A stretch of DNA of 36,012 nucleotides from Oxalobacteraceae bacterium. GTDB taxonomy: Bacteria; Pseudomonadota; Gammaproteobacteria; Burkholderiales; Burkholderiaceae_D. Shown piece by piece: positions 6,570 to 16,287 of the stretch (positions within the stretch are counted from its first letter, which is position 1; each line of letters begins with the position of its first letter). The position numbers and the translations under genes were made by a program. The stretch lies in assembly GCA_013284265.1 (NCBI GenBank), contig JABTBR010000062.1:1-36012 (forward strand), written 5' to 3'. Below the pieces are notes generated by a model that saw only the letters and a list, made by a program, of their open reading frames with translations, was not told the origin of the DNA and made no database searches.

Positions 6570-7832
6570 ATGAGATCAGTTCCTCGTTGCACAGCCATTG
6601 CCTCCGCCATCCTGACCCTGTCGCTGCTGGCCGCCTGCGGCGACAAGCAGGCCGGCGCCGGCGGTCCACCACCGCCAGCCACCGTTTCCGTCATCACCGT
6701 CGCCCCCGCCAGCGTCACCATCAGCACCGAGTTGCCGGGCCGGCTGGAAGCGTCGCGCATCGCCCAGGTGCGTGCGCGCACGGCCGGCATCGTGCTGCAG
6801 CGCGTGTTCAAGGAAGGTGGCGAGGTCAAGGCTGGCGAGGTGCTGTTCAAGATCGATCCGGCCAGCTTCCAGGCCTCCTACGACAGCGCCCAGGCCGCCG
6901 TGGCCAAGGCCGAGGCGAACCTGGCCCAGGCCGATCTCAAGGTAAAACGCTACAAGCCGCTGCTGGCCGCGCAAGCGGTCAGCCAGCAGGAATACGACGA
7001 TGCCGTCACCGCCCAGAAGCAGACCGCGGCCGACCTGGCCACCGCGCGCGCCGCGCGCCAGAACGCCGGCCTGACCTTGGGCTACGCCACCGTCACCGCG
7101 CCGATTTCCGGCCGCATCGGCCGCGCGCTGGTGACCGAGGGCGCGCTGGTCGGCCAGGGCGAAGCGACGCCGATGGCCACCGTGCAGCAGCTCGATCCTA
7201 TCTACGTGACCATCACCCAGTCGTCCACCGAACTGCTGCGCATGCAGCAGGCGCTGGCCAGCGGCAAACTCAAAAGCGCAGGCAAGGATCAGGCGCGCGT
7301 GAGCCTGGTCACCGAAGACGGCCAGCCCTATCCGCACAGCGGCAAGCTGCTGTTCTCCGACGTGACGGTCGATGAAAGCTCGGGCACGATCTCGCTGCGC
7401 GCCGAATTCCCGAACCCGAACCGTACCCTGCTGCCGGGCATGTATGTGCGCGCCCGCCTGGATCAGGGCGTCAACGAGGCGGCCATCACCGTGCCCCAGC
7501 AAGCCGTGGTGCGCGGCGCCGAAGGCGCTTCCGTGATGGTGGTCGACGCGGACAACAAGGTCACGCCAGTGCCGGTCAAGGCCGATACCGCGCAGGGCCA
7601 GAACTGGATCATCAGCAGCGGCCTGAAAGGCGGCGAACGCATCATCGTCGAAGGCTTCCAGAAGGCCAAGCCGGGCAGCACCGTCAAGCCGGTGGCCTGG
7701 CAGGGACCGGCAGCGGCGCCTGCCGCTGGCGCCGCAACGTCCGCGCCGGCAAGCGGCGCCGCCGCGTCGGCCCAGGCCAAGCCGGCCGGCGCCGCCCCGG
7801 CAGCGGCAGCTGCTCCAGCCGCATCCAAATAA
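6570..7832 (+). CDS. RND efflux periplasmic adaptor (MexA/AcrA type lipoprotein)
   Basis: Membrane-fusion protein of 420 residues joining the inner-membrane pump to the outer-membrane channel. The signal peptide ends in the lipobox LLAAC with the lipidated Cys at 23. A lipoyl half-motif RTAGIVLQRVFKEGGEVKAGEVLFKID follows at about 70-96, then an alpha-hairpin (about 100-170), the second lipoyl half (GYATVTAPISGRIGRALVTEGALV) and the beta-barrel and membrane-proximal domains (up to about residue 375). The last 45 residues are a low-complexity Ala/Pro tail, a common variable end. The pump gene begins 15 bases later. Confidence 0.95.
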   Translation: MRSVPRCTAIASAILTLSLLAACGDKQAGAGGPPPPATVSVITVAPASVTISTELPGRLEASRIAQVRARTAGIVLQRVFKEGGEVKAGEVLFKIDPASFQASYDSAQAAVAKAEANLAQADLKVKRYKPLLAAQAVSQQEYDDAVTAQKQTAADLATARAARQNAGLTLGYATVTAPISGRIGRALVTEGALVGQGEATPMATVQQLDPIYVTITQSSTELLRMQQALASGKLKSAGKDQARVSLVTEDGQPYPHSGKLLFSDVTVDESSGTISLRAEFPNPNRTLLPGMYVRARLDQGVNEAAITVPQQAVVRGAEGASVMVVDADNKVTPVPVKADTAQGQNWIISSGLKGGERIIVEGFQKAKPGSTVKPVAWQGPAAAPAAGAATSAPASGAAASAQAKPAGAAPAAAAAPAASK

Positions 7833-7847
7833 ACCCAGGGAGTCCAG

Positions 7848-10800
7848 ATGGCCAAGTTCTTCATCGACCGCCCCGTGTTTGCGTGGGTGATCGCTCTCTT
7901 CATCTTGCTCGGCGGTGCGCTGGCGATCACGGTTCTGCCCGTGGCCCAGTACCCGACCATCGCGCCGCCATCGATCGTGGTGTCGGCCAACTACCCTGGC
8001 GCCACCGCCCAGGTGCTCGACGACGCCGTCACCAGCGTGATCGAGCAGGAAATGAACGGGGCCGACGGCCTGCAATACGTCGAATCGCAAAGCGAATCGA
8101 ATGGCGCCGTCACCATCACCGTCACCTTCCAGCCGGGCACCAATCCGGATCTGGCCGCCGTCGATGTGCAGAACCGCATCAAGCGGGTCGAGTCGCGCCT
8201 GCCGCAGGCCGTGACCCAGCAGGGCGTGCAGGTCAACAAGGCGCGCTCCAACATCCTGATGTTCGTCGGCCTGTCCTCCACCGACGGCAAGCTCGATCCG
8301 ACCGCGCTGGGTGACTACCTGGCGCGCAACGTCGTCAATGAAATCAAGCGCCTGCCGGGCGTGGGCCAGGCCCAGTTGTTCGGCACCGAGCGCGCCATGC
8401 GCATCTGGATCGACCCGGCCAAACTGGTCGGGCTAAAGCTGAACATGGCCGACGTCACCGCCGCCATCAAGGCGCAGAACGCCCAGGTCACCTCCGGCAC
8501 GCTGGGCGACCTGCCCGCGCCGGAAAAGCAGACCTATTCCGCGCCCATCGTGGTCACCGGCCAACTGGCCTCGACCGATGAATTCGGCCAGGTCGTGCTG
8601 CGCTCGAACGCCAGCGGCGCCACCGTGCGCCTGAAGGACGTGGCGCGCATCGAAATGGGCGGCGCCAGCTACGGCATCACGGCCCGCCTGAACGGCGCGC
8701 CGTTTTCCGCCATCGCGGTGCAGCTTTCGCTGACCGGCAACGCGCTGCAGACCGCCGACGCGGTGCGCACCAAGATGGATGAGCTGGCGCGCTTCTTCCC
8801 GCCCGGCGTGAAATACACCATCCCTTACGACACCTCGCTGTTCGTCAAGATCTCGATCGAGGAAGTGGTCAAGACCCTGATCGAGGCGGTGATCCTGGTG
8901 TTCCTGGTGATGTACCTGTTCCTGCAAAACTTCCGCTACACCCTGATTCCGACCATCGTGGTGCCGGTCGCGCTGATGGGCACCTTCGCCGCGATGCAGC
9001 TGTTCGGCTTCTCGATCAACGTGCTGACCATGTTCGGCATGGTGCTGGCCATCGGTATCCTGGTCGACGATGCCATCGTGGTGGTGGAAAACGTCGAGCG
9101 CATCATGAGCGAGGAAGGCCTGTCGCCGCGCGACGCCACCCGCAAGGCGATGTCGCAGATCACCGGCGCCATCATCGGCATCACGCTGGTGCTGATCGCC
9201 GTGTTCATTCCGATGGCCTTCTTCGGCGGCGCCGTGGGCGCGATCTACCGCCAGTTCTCGCTGGCGATGGTCTCGGCCATGGTGTTCTCCGCCCTGATGG
9301 CGCTGACGCTCACGCCGGCCCTGTGCGCCACCATCCTGAAGCCGGTGGAAGCGGGACACCATATCGAAAAGCGCGGCTTCTTCGGCTGGTTCAACCGCCG
9401 CTTCGCCGTCACCGCCACCGGCTATCAGGGCGTTATCGCCAAGATGCTGACCCGAACCGGGCGCTACCTGCTGATCTTCGCGCTGATCCTCGGCGTGGTG
9501 GGCTGGCTGTACGCGCGCATGCCTTCGTCCTTCCTGCCGAACGAGGATCAGGGCTACATCATCGCCAACGTGCAGCTGCCGGCCGGCGCCTCCACCAGCC
9601 GCACCAGCGCGGTGCTGGCCAAGGTGGACGACTACTTCCGCAAGCAGCCCGGCGTGGCGCGCACCATCGCGGTGGCCGGCTTCAGCTTCTCGGGCAACGG
9701 CCAGAACGCCGGCCTGGTGTTCGTGCCGCTCAAGGACTGGAAGGAACGCACGGAAGAGCATTCGGCCACGGCGATCGCGCAGCGCGCCTTCGGCGCCCTG
9801 TCCGGCATTCCGGACGCGATCGTGTTCCCGCTCAGCCCTCCGCCCATCCGCGAACTGGGCAACGCCACCGGCATCACGGCGCGCCTGCAGGACCGCAGCT
9901 CGGCCGGCCACGCCGCGCTGGTCGCCGCGCGCAACCAGCTGCTGGGCATGGCCGGCAAGAGCACCATCCTCAAAGGCGTGCGTCCGGAAGGCCTGGAAGA
10001 CGCGCCGCAGCTGCAGCTGGACATCGACCGCGAAAAAGCCAATGCCCTGGGCGTGACCTTCGCCGACATCAACAGCATGCTGTCGATCGCGCTCGGTTCG
10101 AGCTATGTGAACGACTTTGCCAGCAGCGGCCGCCAGCAGCGCGTGATCGTGCAGGCCGACGCGCCGCGCCGCCTGCAGCCCGAGGATATCCTCAAGCTGA
10201 ACGTGCGCAGCGCCAGCGGCGTGATGGTGCCCTTCTCGTCCTTCGCCAGCTCGCACTGGATCAACGGTCCGGTGCAACTGGTGCGCTACAACGGTTATCC
10301 CGCCATCAAGCTGAGCGGGGATGCCGCGCCTGGCCGCAGCACCGGCGAGGCGATGGCCGAGCTGGAACACCTGGCCGCGCAACTGCCGCCGGGGTTCGGC
10401 ATCGAATGGACCGGCCAGTCGCTGGAAGAAAAAACCTCCGGCTCGCAGGCCCCGGCCCTGTTCGCGCTGTCGATGCTGGCCGCCTTCCTGGTGCTGGCCG
10501 CGCTGTACGAGAGCGAATCGATACCGGTGGCGGTGCTGCTGGTGGTGCCGCTCGGTATCCTGGGCGCGCTGCTGGGCGCCACCTTGCGCGGCATGCCCAA
10601 CGACGTGTACTTCAAGGTGGGCCTGATCGCCATCATCGGCCTGTCGGCCAAGAACGCGATCCTGATCATCGAGTTCGCCAAAGACCTGCAGGCGCAGGGC
10701 AAGGGCCTGATCGAAGCGACGCTGGAAGCGGTGCACCTGCGCTTCCGCCCCATCATCATGACCTCGCTGGCCTTCATCCTCGGCGTGCTGCCGCTGGTGA

Positions 10801-11000
10801 TCGCCACCGGCGCCGGTTCGGCCAGCCAGCGCGCCATCGGTACCGGCGTGATGGGCGGCATGATCACCGCCACCGTGCTGGCCGTGTTCCTGGTGCCGGT
10901 GTTCTTCGTGGTGGTACGCAAAATATTCAAGGGCAGCGAACGCCAGCGCAGGCTGGCCGCGCATGAACTCGATCTGCCCGAGGAGAAAAAACATGACTGA
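7848..11000 (+). CDS. RND multidrug efflux pump, HAE1 family (AcrB/MexB type)
   Basis: Inner-membrane proton-driven drug exporter of 1050 residues, the family's usual length. It begins MAKFFIDRPVFAWVIALFI and has the first large periplasmic loop (30-330), then a transmembrane block with the proton-relay pair in ILVDDAIVVVENVERIM (the two Asp near 405-406), the second periplasmic loop (about 560-870) and a final helix block with GLSAKNAILIIEFAKDL near 930. The family specialises in amphiphilic drugs, dyes and detergents; the real substrates are not deducible. It ends overlapping the channel gene by 8 bases. Confidence 0.96.
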   Translation: MAKFFIDRPVFAWVIALFILLGGALAITVLPVAQYPTIAPPSIVVSANYPGATAQVLDDAVTSVIEQEMNGADGLQYVESQSESNGAVTITVTFQPGTNPDLAAVDVQNRIKRVESRLPQAVTQQGVQVNKARSNILMFVGLSSTDGKLDPTALGDYLARNVVNEIKRLPGVGQAQLFGTERAMRIWIDPAKLVGLKLNMADVTAAIKAQNAQVTSGTLGDLPAPEKQTYSAPIVVTGQLASTDEFGQVVLRSNASGATVRLKDVARIEMGGASYGITARLNGAPFSAIAVQLSLTGNALQTADAVRTKMDELARFFPPGVKYTIPYDTSLFVKISIEEVVKTLIEAVILVFLVMYLFLQNFRYTLIPTIVVPVALMGTFAAMQLFGFSINVLTMFGMVLAIGILVDDAIVVVENVERIMSEEGLSPRDATRKAMSQITGAIIGITLVLIAVFIPMAFFGGAVGAIYRQFSLAMVSAMVFSALMALTLTPALCATILKPVEAGHHIEKRGFFGWFNRRFAVTATGYQGVIAKMLTRTGRYLLIFALILGVVGWLYARMPSSFLPNEDQGYIIANVQLPAGASTSRTSAVLAKVDDYFRKQPGVARTIAVAGFSFSGNGQNAGLVFVPLKDWKERTEEHSATAIAQRAFGALSGIPDAIVFPLSPPPIRELGNATGITARLQDRSSAGHAALVAARNQLLGMAGKSTILKGVRPEGLEDAPQLQLDIDREKANALGVTFADINSMLSIALGSSYVNDFASSGRQQRVIVQADAPRRLQPEDILKLNVRSASGVMVPFSSFASSHWINGPVQLVRYNGYPAIKLSGDAAPGRSTGEAMAELEHLAAQLPPGFGIEWTGQSLEEKTSGSQAPALFALSMLAAFLVLAALYESESIPVAVLLVVPLGILGALLGATLRGMPNDVYFKVGLIAIIGLSAKNAILIIEFAKDLQAQGKGLIEATLEAVHLRFRPIIMTSLAFILGVLPLVIATGAGSASQRAIGTGVMGGMITATVLAVFLVPVFFVVVRKIFKGSERQRRLAAHELDLPEEKKHD

Positions 11001-12519
11001 AAATAAGCCCCGTCTCACCGCCTTGGCCCCGCTGCTGGCAGCACTGCTGGCGGCCGGCCTGCTGTCGGCCTGCTCGATGGCGCCGAGCTACCAGCGTCCC
11101 GCCGCGCCCGTGGCCGATGCCTACCCGGCCAACCCGGCCGCTGGCAGCGGCCGCGCCGCAGCGGGCAACACCGCTGCCACGCCTGGCGCTGACGCCCGCA
11201 ACGCCGTCGATACCGGCTGGCGCGACTACTTCGCCGATGCCCGCCTGCGCGAGCTGATCGCCGCCGCGCTGGAAAACAACCGCGACCTGCGCACCGCCGC
11301 GCTGCGCATCGAAGAAGCGCGTGCCCAGTACGATCTGCAATCGGCCGACCGCCTGCCAAACCTGAACGCCAGCCTGTCCGCCACCAAGGCCAAAACACCG
11401 GCCTTCCTGTCGTCCACCGGGCAGGCCAGCATCGGCAAGCGCTACGACGCCGGCCTGGCGATTTCCTCCTTCGAGCTGGACTTCTTCGGCCGCGTCAAAA
11501 GCCTGAACGACGCCGCGCTGGCGGCCTACCTGGCCACCGACGAGGCGCGCCAGTCCGCGCAAATCAGCCTGGTGGCCGAAGTGGCCAAGGCCTACTTCAC
11601 CGAGCGCGCCTACGCCGAGCAGTACCTGCTGGCCCAGCAGACCTTTGAAGCGCGCCAGCGCACCAGCAAACTCACCCAGCAGCGCTTCGAGGCGGGCGCC
11701 TCCTCGCGCCTGGACCTGCGTTCGAACGAAACGCTGATGGAAACGGCGCGCGTGGCGGCCCTGACGCTGGCACGCCAGCGCGCCCAGGCGGCCAACGCCC
11801 TGACCCTGCTGGTGGGCCAGCCCTCGGCCAGCGCTGCCGCTCCCGCCGCGACCGCGGTTGCCGCCGGCGGCGCCATGGCTAGCGATGCCGCCATCGACGC
11901 GATGAGCGCCCTGCCGGAAGGCACGCCCTCGGACCTGCTGGCACGCCGGCCCGATATCCGCGCCGCCGAACAGCGTTTGAAATCGGCCAACGCCAACATC
12001 GGCGCGGCGCGCGCGGCCTTCTTCCCGCGCGTGAGCCTGAGCGCCGCCGTCGGCAGCGCCAGCCCGTCCATCGGCGGCCTGTTCGACAGCGGCTCCGGCA
12101 ACTGGTCGTTCGCGCCGCAGATGCTGCTGCCGATCTTCGACGCCGGCCGCAACCGCGCCAACCTGAGCCTGACCGAGGTACGCAAGAACATCGCCGTGGC
12201 CGACTACGAGAAAACCATCCAGACCGCCTTCCGCGAAGTGGCCGACGCGCTGGCCGCGCGCGACTATCTGGGCCAGCAGGTGGCGGCCCAGCGCGCCGTG
12301 CAGGAAGCCCAGGCCGACCGCCTGAAGCTGCTGCAACTGCGCTTCGACAACGGCGTGGCCAGCACGCTCGACGTGCTCGACGCCCAGCGCGAGCTGTTCA
12401 GCGCCCAGCAGTCGCTGGTGCAGGCGCGCCTGCTGCGCACGGCCAGCGCGATCGACCTGTATCGCGCCCTGGGCGGCGGCCTCGATCGGGGCGCATCCGA
12501 GCGCGCCACGGTGAAATAA
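10993..12519 (+). CDS. RND outer-membrane channel lipoprotein (OprM/NodT family)
   Basis: TolC-like outer-membrane factor of 508 residues. Signal peptide with lipobox LLSAC, Cys at 27, then SMAPSYQRP, the hallmark start of OprM/NodT proteins. Two outer-membrane-efflux repeats follow (about 75-265 and 300-495), with DLLARRPDIRAAEQRL marking the second. The ATG at 10993 is chosen over an upstream in-frame start because GAGGAG (10980-10985) precedes it and the signal peptide then has normal length. It overlaps the end of the pump gene. With the two preceding genes it makes a full tripartite system. Confidence 0.94.
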   Translation: MTENKPRLTALAPLLAALLAAGLLSACSMAPSYQRPAAPVADAYPANPAAGSGRAAAGNTAATPGADARNAVDTGWRDYFADARLRELIAAALENNRDLRTAALRIEEARAQYDLQSADRLPNLNASLSATKAKTPAFLSSTGQASIGKRYDAGLAISSFELDFFGRVKSLNDAALAAYLATDEARQSAQISLVAEVAKAYFTERAYAEQYLLAQQTFEARQRTSKLTQQRFEAGASSRLDLRSNETLMETARVAALTLARQRAQAANALTLLVGQPSASAAAPAATAVAAGGAMASDAAIDAMSALPEGTPSDLLARRPDIRAAEQRLKSANANIGAARAAFFPRVSLSAAVGSASPSIGGLFDSGSGNWSFAPQMLLPIFDAGRNRANLSLTEVRKNIAVADYEKTIQTAFREVADALAARDYLGQQVAAQRAVQEAQADRLKLLQLRFDNGVASTLDVLDAQRELFSAQQSLVQARLLRTASAIDLYRALGGGLDRGASERATVK

Positions 12520-12522
12520 GCG

Positions 12523-13593
12523 ATGGCCTCGCCGATCACCATCCGCCTCGGCGCGCGCGCACGCCAGCGCATCGCCGCCGACGGCATGCAGGCGGCCGAC
12601 GTGGCCATCGTGCCGGCCGCCGCGGGCGGTCCCAAGGGCCTGATCCTGCACGGCATGGATTGCTGGATGTTCGGCTCCTGGCTGAAGGATGCGCCGCGCC
12701 AGCGCAAGCTGGTGGGCGCCTCGATCGGCGCCTGGCGCATGGCGGCGTCGGCCTTCCACGATCCGGTGGCCGCGCACCAGCGGCTGGCGCGCCTGTATGC
12801 GGCCCAGCGCTATCCGGCCAAGGTGGACGCGGCCTATGTCAGCCGCACCTGCCGCGCCCTGCTCGACGAGGTACTCGACGGTCGCGGCGCCGAGGTGATG
12901 GCCCATCCCGACCATCACCTGTCGGTGATCACGGTGCGCGGCATCGGCGCGCTGGCGCAAAGCGGCACGCGCTGGCGCGAAATGGCCGGCTTCATCATCG
13001 CCGCCGCCAGCAACGTCGTCGCCAGAAAACGCCTGGCCGGCTCGATGGAGCGGGTGGTGTTCCACAACGCGCGCGACGACTCGGCCTGGCTGCGCCAGGA
13101 GTTCGACGCCTTCTCCAGCCATTTCGTCGGCCTGTCCGACGCCAATCTGCGCGACGCCCTGCTCGCCTCGGGCTCGATTCCGCTGGTGCTCGAAGCGGTC
13201 ACCGGCATCGCCGGCGCGCCGCCCGGCGCCTACTGGGACGGCGGCCTGATCGACTACCACCTGCACCTGCCCTACCAGCGCGATCCGGGACTGGTGCTAT
13301 ATCCCCACTTCGCCGACTACATCGTGCCCGGCTGGCTGGACAAGTCGCTGCCGTGGCGGCGCGCGCGCGACGCCGCGCTGGAAAACGTGGTGATGGTGTC
13401 GCCCTCGCCCGCCTTCCTGGCCAGCCTGCCCAACGGCAAACTGCCGGACCGGCGCGACTTCACCTTCTACGGCCAGGACCATGCGGCGCGCACGCGCGAC
13501 TGGACCCGCGCCATCGGCGAGAGCGAACGCATGGCCGAGGCCTTCGCGCGCTGGAGCGAAAAACCGGATCTGCAGCAGGCGCGGGGCTTCTGA
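12523..13593 (+). CDS. Patatin-like phospholipase
   Basis: A 356-residue patatin-fold lipid acyl hydrolase. The oxyanion-hole glycine-rich stretch AAAGGPKGL lies at about 32-40, the nucleophile elbow GASIG has Ser at 67, and the catalytic aspartate is in WDGGLID (Asp 239). Spacing from Ser to Asp is normal for the Ser-Asp dyad. No signal peptide or membrane segment is seen, so it is probably cytosolic or peripherally membrane-bound. It starts 4 bases after the channel gene, making it the fourth gene of the efflux transcription unit. The physiological link is unknown; envelope lipid turnover under drug stress is speculation. Confidence 0.85.
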   Translation: MASPITIRLGARARQRIAADGMQAADVAIVPAAAGGPKGLILHGMDCWMFGSWLKDAPRQRKLVGASIGAWRMAASAFHDPVAAHQRLARLYAAQRYPAKVDAAYVSRTCRALLDEVLDGRGAEVMAHPDHHLSVITVRGIGALAQSGTRWREMAGFIIAAASNVVARKRLAGSMERVVFHNARDDSAWLRQEFDAFSSHFVGLSDANLRDALLASGSIPLVLEAVTGIAGAPPGAYWDGGLIDYHLHLPYQRDPGLVLYPHFADYIVPGWLDKSLPWRRARDAALENVVMVSPSPAFLASLPNGKLPDRRDFTFYGQDHAARTRDWTRAIGESERMAEAFARWSEKPDLQQARGF

Positions 13594-13686
13594 ATATCGT
13601 GCTGGATATCCCTCATTGACATCCTGACACGGCTTTTTGTTCCATAATAGCAACAATATCGGAAGAAAAATTCATGTCCCAGCGGC

Positions 13687-13732
13687 ATCTATCGGCGCAT
13701 ACTAGACAGACCATCGTTGGTTTCCGATAGAT
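13687..13732. promoter_or_regulatory. 9-bp inverted repeat in the MCP leader
   Basis: ATCTATCGG (13687-13695) and CCGATAGAT (13724-13732) pair exactly across 28 bases. The structure lies 20 bases before the MCP start codon. It could be an mRNA hairpin or a regulator site. Upstream, TTGACA (13616-13621) and CATAAT (13643-13648) are 21 bases apart, too far for a good sigma-70 promoter. No FliA-type promoter is visible. Confidence 0.4.
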
Positions 13733-13752
13733 TCATACGGGGGGTAAACACC

Positions 13753-15480
13753 ATGAACTTTCTGTCGCATATGCGCATCTCCACCCGCCTGGCGCTGGGA
13801 TTTGCAATCGTCCTGCTGTTGTCCGTGCTGACCACCTCGGTCGCGCTGATCAACGCCCGCAACAACGCCGCCGCCACCCGCCAGATGATGGAAAAGCCGC
13901 TGGCCAAGGAACGCATTGCCTCCGACTGGTATGTGCTGATTTACTCGGCCGTGGCACGCACCGCCATGATCGCGCGCAGCAGCGACGAGAAACTGTCGGA
14001 GACCTTCGCCGACGTCATCGCCGACAGCAGCAAGAAGGGCGCAGGGATGATCACCACCATCGAGGGCATGATCGCCAGCCCCGAAGAAAAGACCATGTAC
14101 GACGCGGCCATCAGCATCCGCAAGACCTACCAGGATTCCAAGACCGCCGTCATGAACGCGCGCAAATCGGGTGATGGGGACGGCGCCGAAAAACTGTACA
14201 AGGACGCCTTCGCGCCCGCCGCCGAGACCTATCAGAAGCGCGTCATGGAATTCCTGGCCTTCCAGCGCAAGGCGATCGACAACACCGCCCACGCCATCGA
14301 CGCGGCCAATGACCGCAGCAATATGCTGCAGATGGTGCTGACGGTGCTGCTGGTGGCCTTCGGCAGCGTGGCCGCCTGGATCATCGCGCGCAGCATCACG
14401 GTGCCGCTCAGGAAAGCGGTGGACATCGCCAGCACCGTCGCCTCGGGTGACCTGACCACCAGCTTCCCGGACAGCACGCGCGACGAAATCGGCGACCTCA
14501 ATACCGCCCTGCGCGGCATGAACGAAGCGCTGCGCAGCATCGTCAGCCAGGTGCAGATCGGCACGCACTCAATCGCCACCGCCTCGGCCGAAATCGCCGC
14601 CGGCAATCTGGACCTGTCCTCGCGCACCGAGGAGCAGGCCAGCTCGCTGGAAGAAACCGCCTCCTCGATGGAAGAACTGACCTCCACCGTGCGCCAGAAC
14701 GCGGAAAACGCCAAGCAGGCCAACCAGCTGGCGCGGGCCGCGTCGGACGTGGCGGAAAAAGGCGGCACCATCGTCGGCCAGGTGGTCGAGACGATGGGAT
14801 CGATCGACGCATCGGCCAAGAAAATCGTCGACATCATCGGCGTCATCGACGGCATCGCCTTCCAGACCAATATCCTCGCGCTGAACGCGGCGGTGGAAGC
14901 GGCGCGCGCCGGCGAACAGGGACGCGGCTTCGCCGTGGTGGCTTCCGAGGTGCGCAATCTGGCGCAGCGCTCGGCCGGCGCGGCCAAGGAAATCAAGGAA
15001 TTGATCGGCAACTCGGTCGAGCAGGTCGACATCGGCGCGCGCCTGGTGCAGCAAGCCGGCAGCACGATGGACGAGGTGGTGTCCAGCGTGCGCCGCGTGA
15101 CCGACATCATGGGCGAGATCACCTCGGCCAGCAGCGAGCAAAGCATCGGTATCGATCAAGTCAATACCGCGATCACGCAGATGGATCAGGTCACGCAGCA
15201 GAATGCCGCGCTGGTGGAGCAAGCCGCGGCGGCCGCCGAAAGCATGCAGGACCAGGCGGCCAGCCTGTCGAGCGCGGCGGCGGTATTCAAGCTGGGGAAT
15301 GATGGCGGGACGATGGCGCCGCCGGCGGCGGTAACGCGGCGCGCCGTGCCTACCGCCGCCGCGGCCAAGCCGGCGCGCGCGCCGGCAGCGGCGCCGAAGC
15401 GGCTGAGCACATCCAAGCCAGCGGCCGCTTCGCGCAAGGCCGCCACCGTGGGCGACGACAAGGAGTGGGAAGAGTTCTGA
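13753..15480 (+). CDS. Methyl-accepting chemotaxis protein
   Basis: Transmembrane chemoreceptor of 575 residues. The first membrane helix is at about 12-32, followed by a four-helix-bundle periplasmic sensor of roughly 155 residues, a second helix near 193-213, a HAMP domain (about 214-266) and a long coiled-coil signalling domain. The hairpin tip GIAFQTNILALNAAVEAARAGEQGRGFAVVA sits near 376-405. Methylation-region motifs (SSRTEEQASSLEETASSMEEL) are present. An Ala/Pro-rich linker ends in EWEEF, resembling the NWETF tether that recruits CheR/CheB. GGGGGG (13739-13744) serves as RBS. The ligand is unknown; no other chemotaxis genes are nearby. Confidence 0.93.
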   Translation: MNFLSHMRISTRLALGFAIVLLLSVLTTSVALINARNNAAATRQMMEKPLAKERIASDWYVLIYSAVARTAMIARSSDEKLSETFADVIADSSKKGAGMITTIEGMIASPEEKTMYDAAISIRKTYQDSKTAVMNARKSGDGDGAEKLYKDAFAPAAETYQKRVMEFLAFQRKAIDNTAHAIDAANDRSNMLQMVLTVLLVAFGSVAAWIIARSITVPLRKAVDIASTVASGDLTTSFPDSTRDEIGDLNTALRGMNEALRSIVSQVQIGTHSIATASAEIAAGNLDLSSRTEEQASSLEETASSMEELTSTVRQNAENAKQANQLARAASDVAEKGGTIVGQVVETMGSIDASAKKIVDIIGVIDGIAFQTNILALNAAVEAARAGEQGRGFAVVASEVRNLAQRSAGAAKEIKELIGNSVEQVDIGARLVQQAGSTMDEVVSSVRRVTDIMGEITSASSEQSIGIDQVNTAITQMDQVTQQNAALVEQAAAAAESMQDQAASLSSAAAVFKLGNDGGTMAPPAAVTRRAVPTAAAAKPARAPAAAPKRLSTSKPAAASRKAATVGDDKEWEEF

Positions 15481-15564
15481 TCGTGCATCCCTCTGGGCCG
15501 GTTTACTTTTTGCCATTCGGGTATGGTAAAGTCAGTTAATTATTTAACATCGACGGCCTAGCAC

Positions 15565-16230
15565 ATGAATAACGCAGCTTCCGATATCCCATCCAGTCGG
15601 CAGGCCGGTTCGCACGACCTGGTCGTGCCGGCGCTGGCGCTGCTGGCCTGGTCGGGTGTACTGCTGCAATTGTGGCTGTCCCTGAGCAGGAACAAGTCGC
15701 TGGCCGAGGGGATGCTGATCTATTTAAGCTTTTTCACGGTCTTGACCAACATCTTCGTGACCTTGACACTGAGCTTGCCGCTGTTGGCGCCACAGAGCAG
15801 GCTGGGCCGCTTTTTCGCCAGCGGTCAAACGATGGCATGCGCCGCCACCAGTATTGCGCTGGTCGCGCTGGCCTACCATTTTTTACTCAGTCACGTGTGG
15901 AATCCCCAGGGCCTGCAATGGCTGGCGGATGTGCTGCTGCATTACCTGACCCCGGCATCATACTGCGCCTATTGGCTGTTTGCCGCGCCGAAGCGGAATC
16001 TACCCTGGTGGTCGCCGCTGACATGGTGCCTCTATCCGATCGCCTACTTCGCCTACCTCTTGCTTCGCGGTGCCGTGCTTGGCAGCTATCCCTATTATTT
16101 CATCGACGTCGCCACCCTTGGCTATGCCCGCTCGCTGCTCAACGCATGCGCTCTGTTGCTGGGCTTTGTGCTGGTGGGATGGCTATTTCTCGCGCTCGTC
16201 ACGATGATAGGACGCTACCGGGCGCAGTGA
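15565..16230 (+). CDS. Pr6Pr-family membrane protein
   Basis: A 221-residue integral membrane protein with about six hydrophobic segments. The central motifs match the Pr6Pr (FAR-17a/AIG1-like) family: LSFFTVLTNIFVTLTLS (about 54-70), a conserved His pair in YHFLLSHVWNP and LLHYLTPASYCAYW, PLTWCLYPIAYFAYLLLRGA (about 151-170) and YYFIDVATLGY. Eukaryotic relatives of this fold hydrolyse fatty-acid esters of hydroxy fatty acids; bacterial function is not established. It stands alone between the MCP and convergent hemW. Confidence 0.75.
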   Translation: MNNAASDIPSSRQAGSHDLVVPALALLAWSGVLLQLWLSLSRNKSLAEGMLIYLSFFTVLTNIFVTLTLSLPLLAPQSRLGRFFASGQTMACAATSIALVALAYHFLLSHVWNPQGLQWLADVLLHYLTPASYCAYWLFAAPKRNLPWWSPLTWCLYPIAYFAYLLLRGAVLGSYPYYFIDVATLGYARSLLNACALLLGFVLVGWLFLALVTMIGRYRAQ

Positions 16231-16287
16231 TCACAGCGATGCCGGCCCGGTTCGACTTCGAGGCAGCGGCAGCCGCTCCCCTCATGC

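Noticed and set aside
8433..11018. 861-codon minus-strand frame inside the RND pump gene
   Set aside because: It is a His/Gln/Arg/Gly-rich shadow of the pump gene with no fold or start signal.
10927..13266. 779-codon minus-strand frame opposite the channel and patatin genes
   Set aside because: Low-complexity antisense shadow; both plus-strand genes have full domain support.
13616..13648. TTGACA and CATAAT as an MCP promoter
   Set aside because: The 21-base spacing is too long for a sigma-70 promoter.
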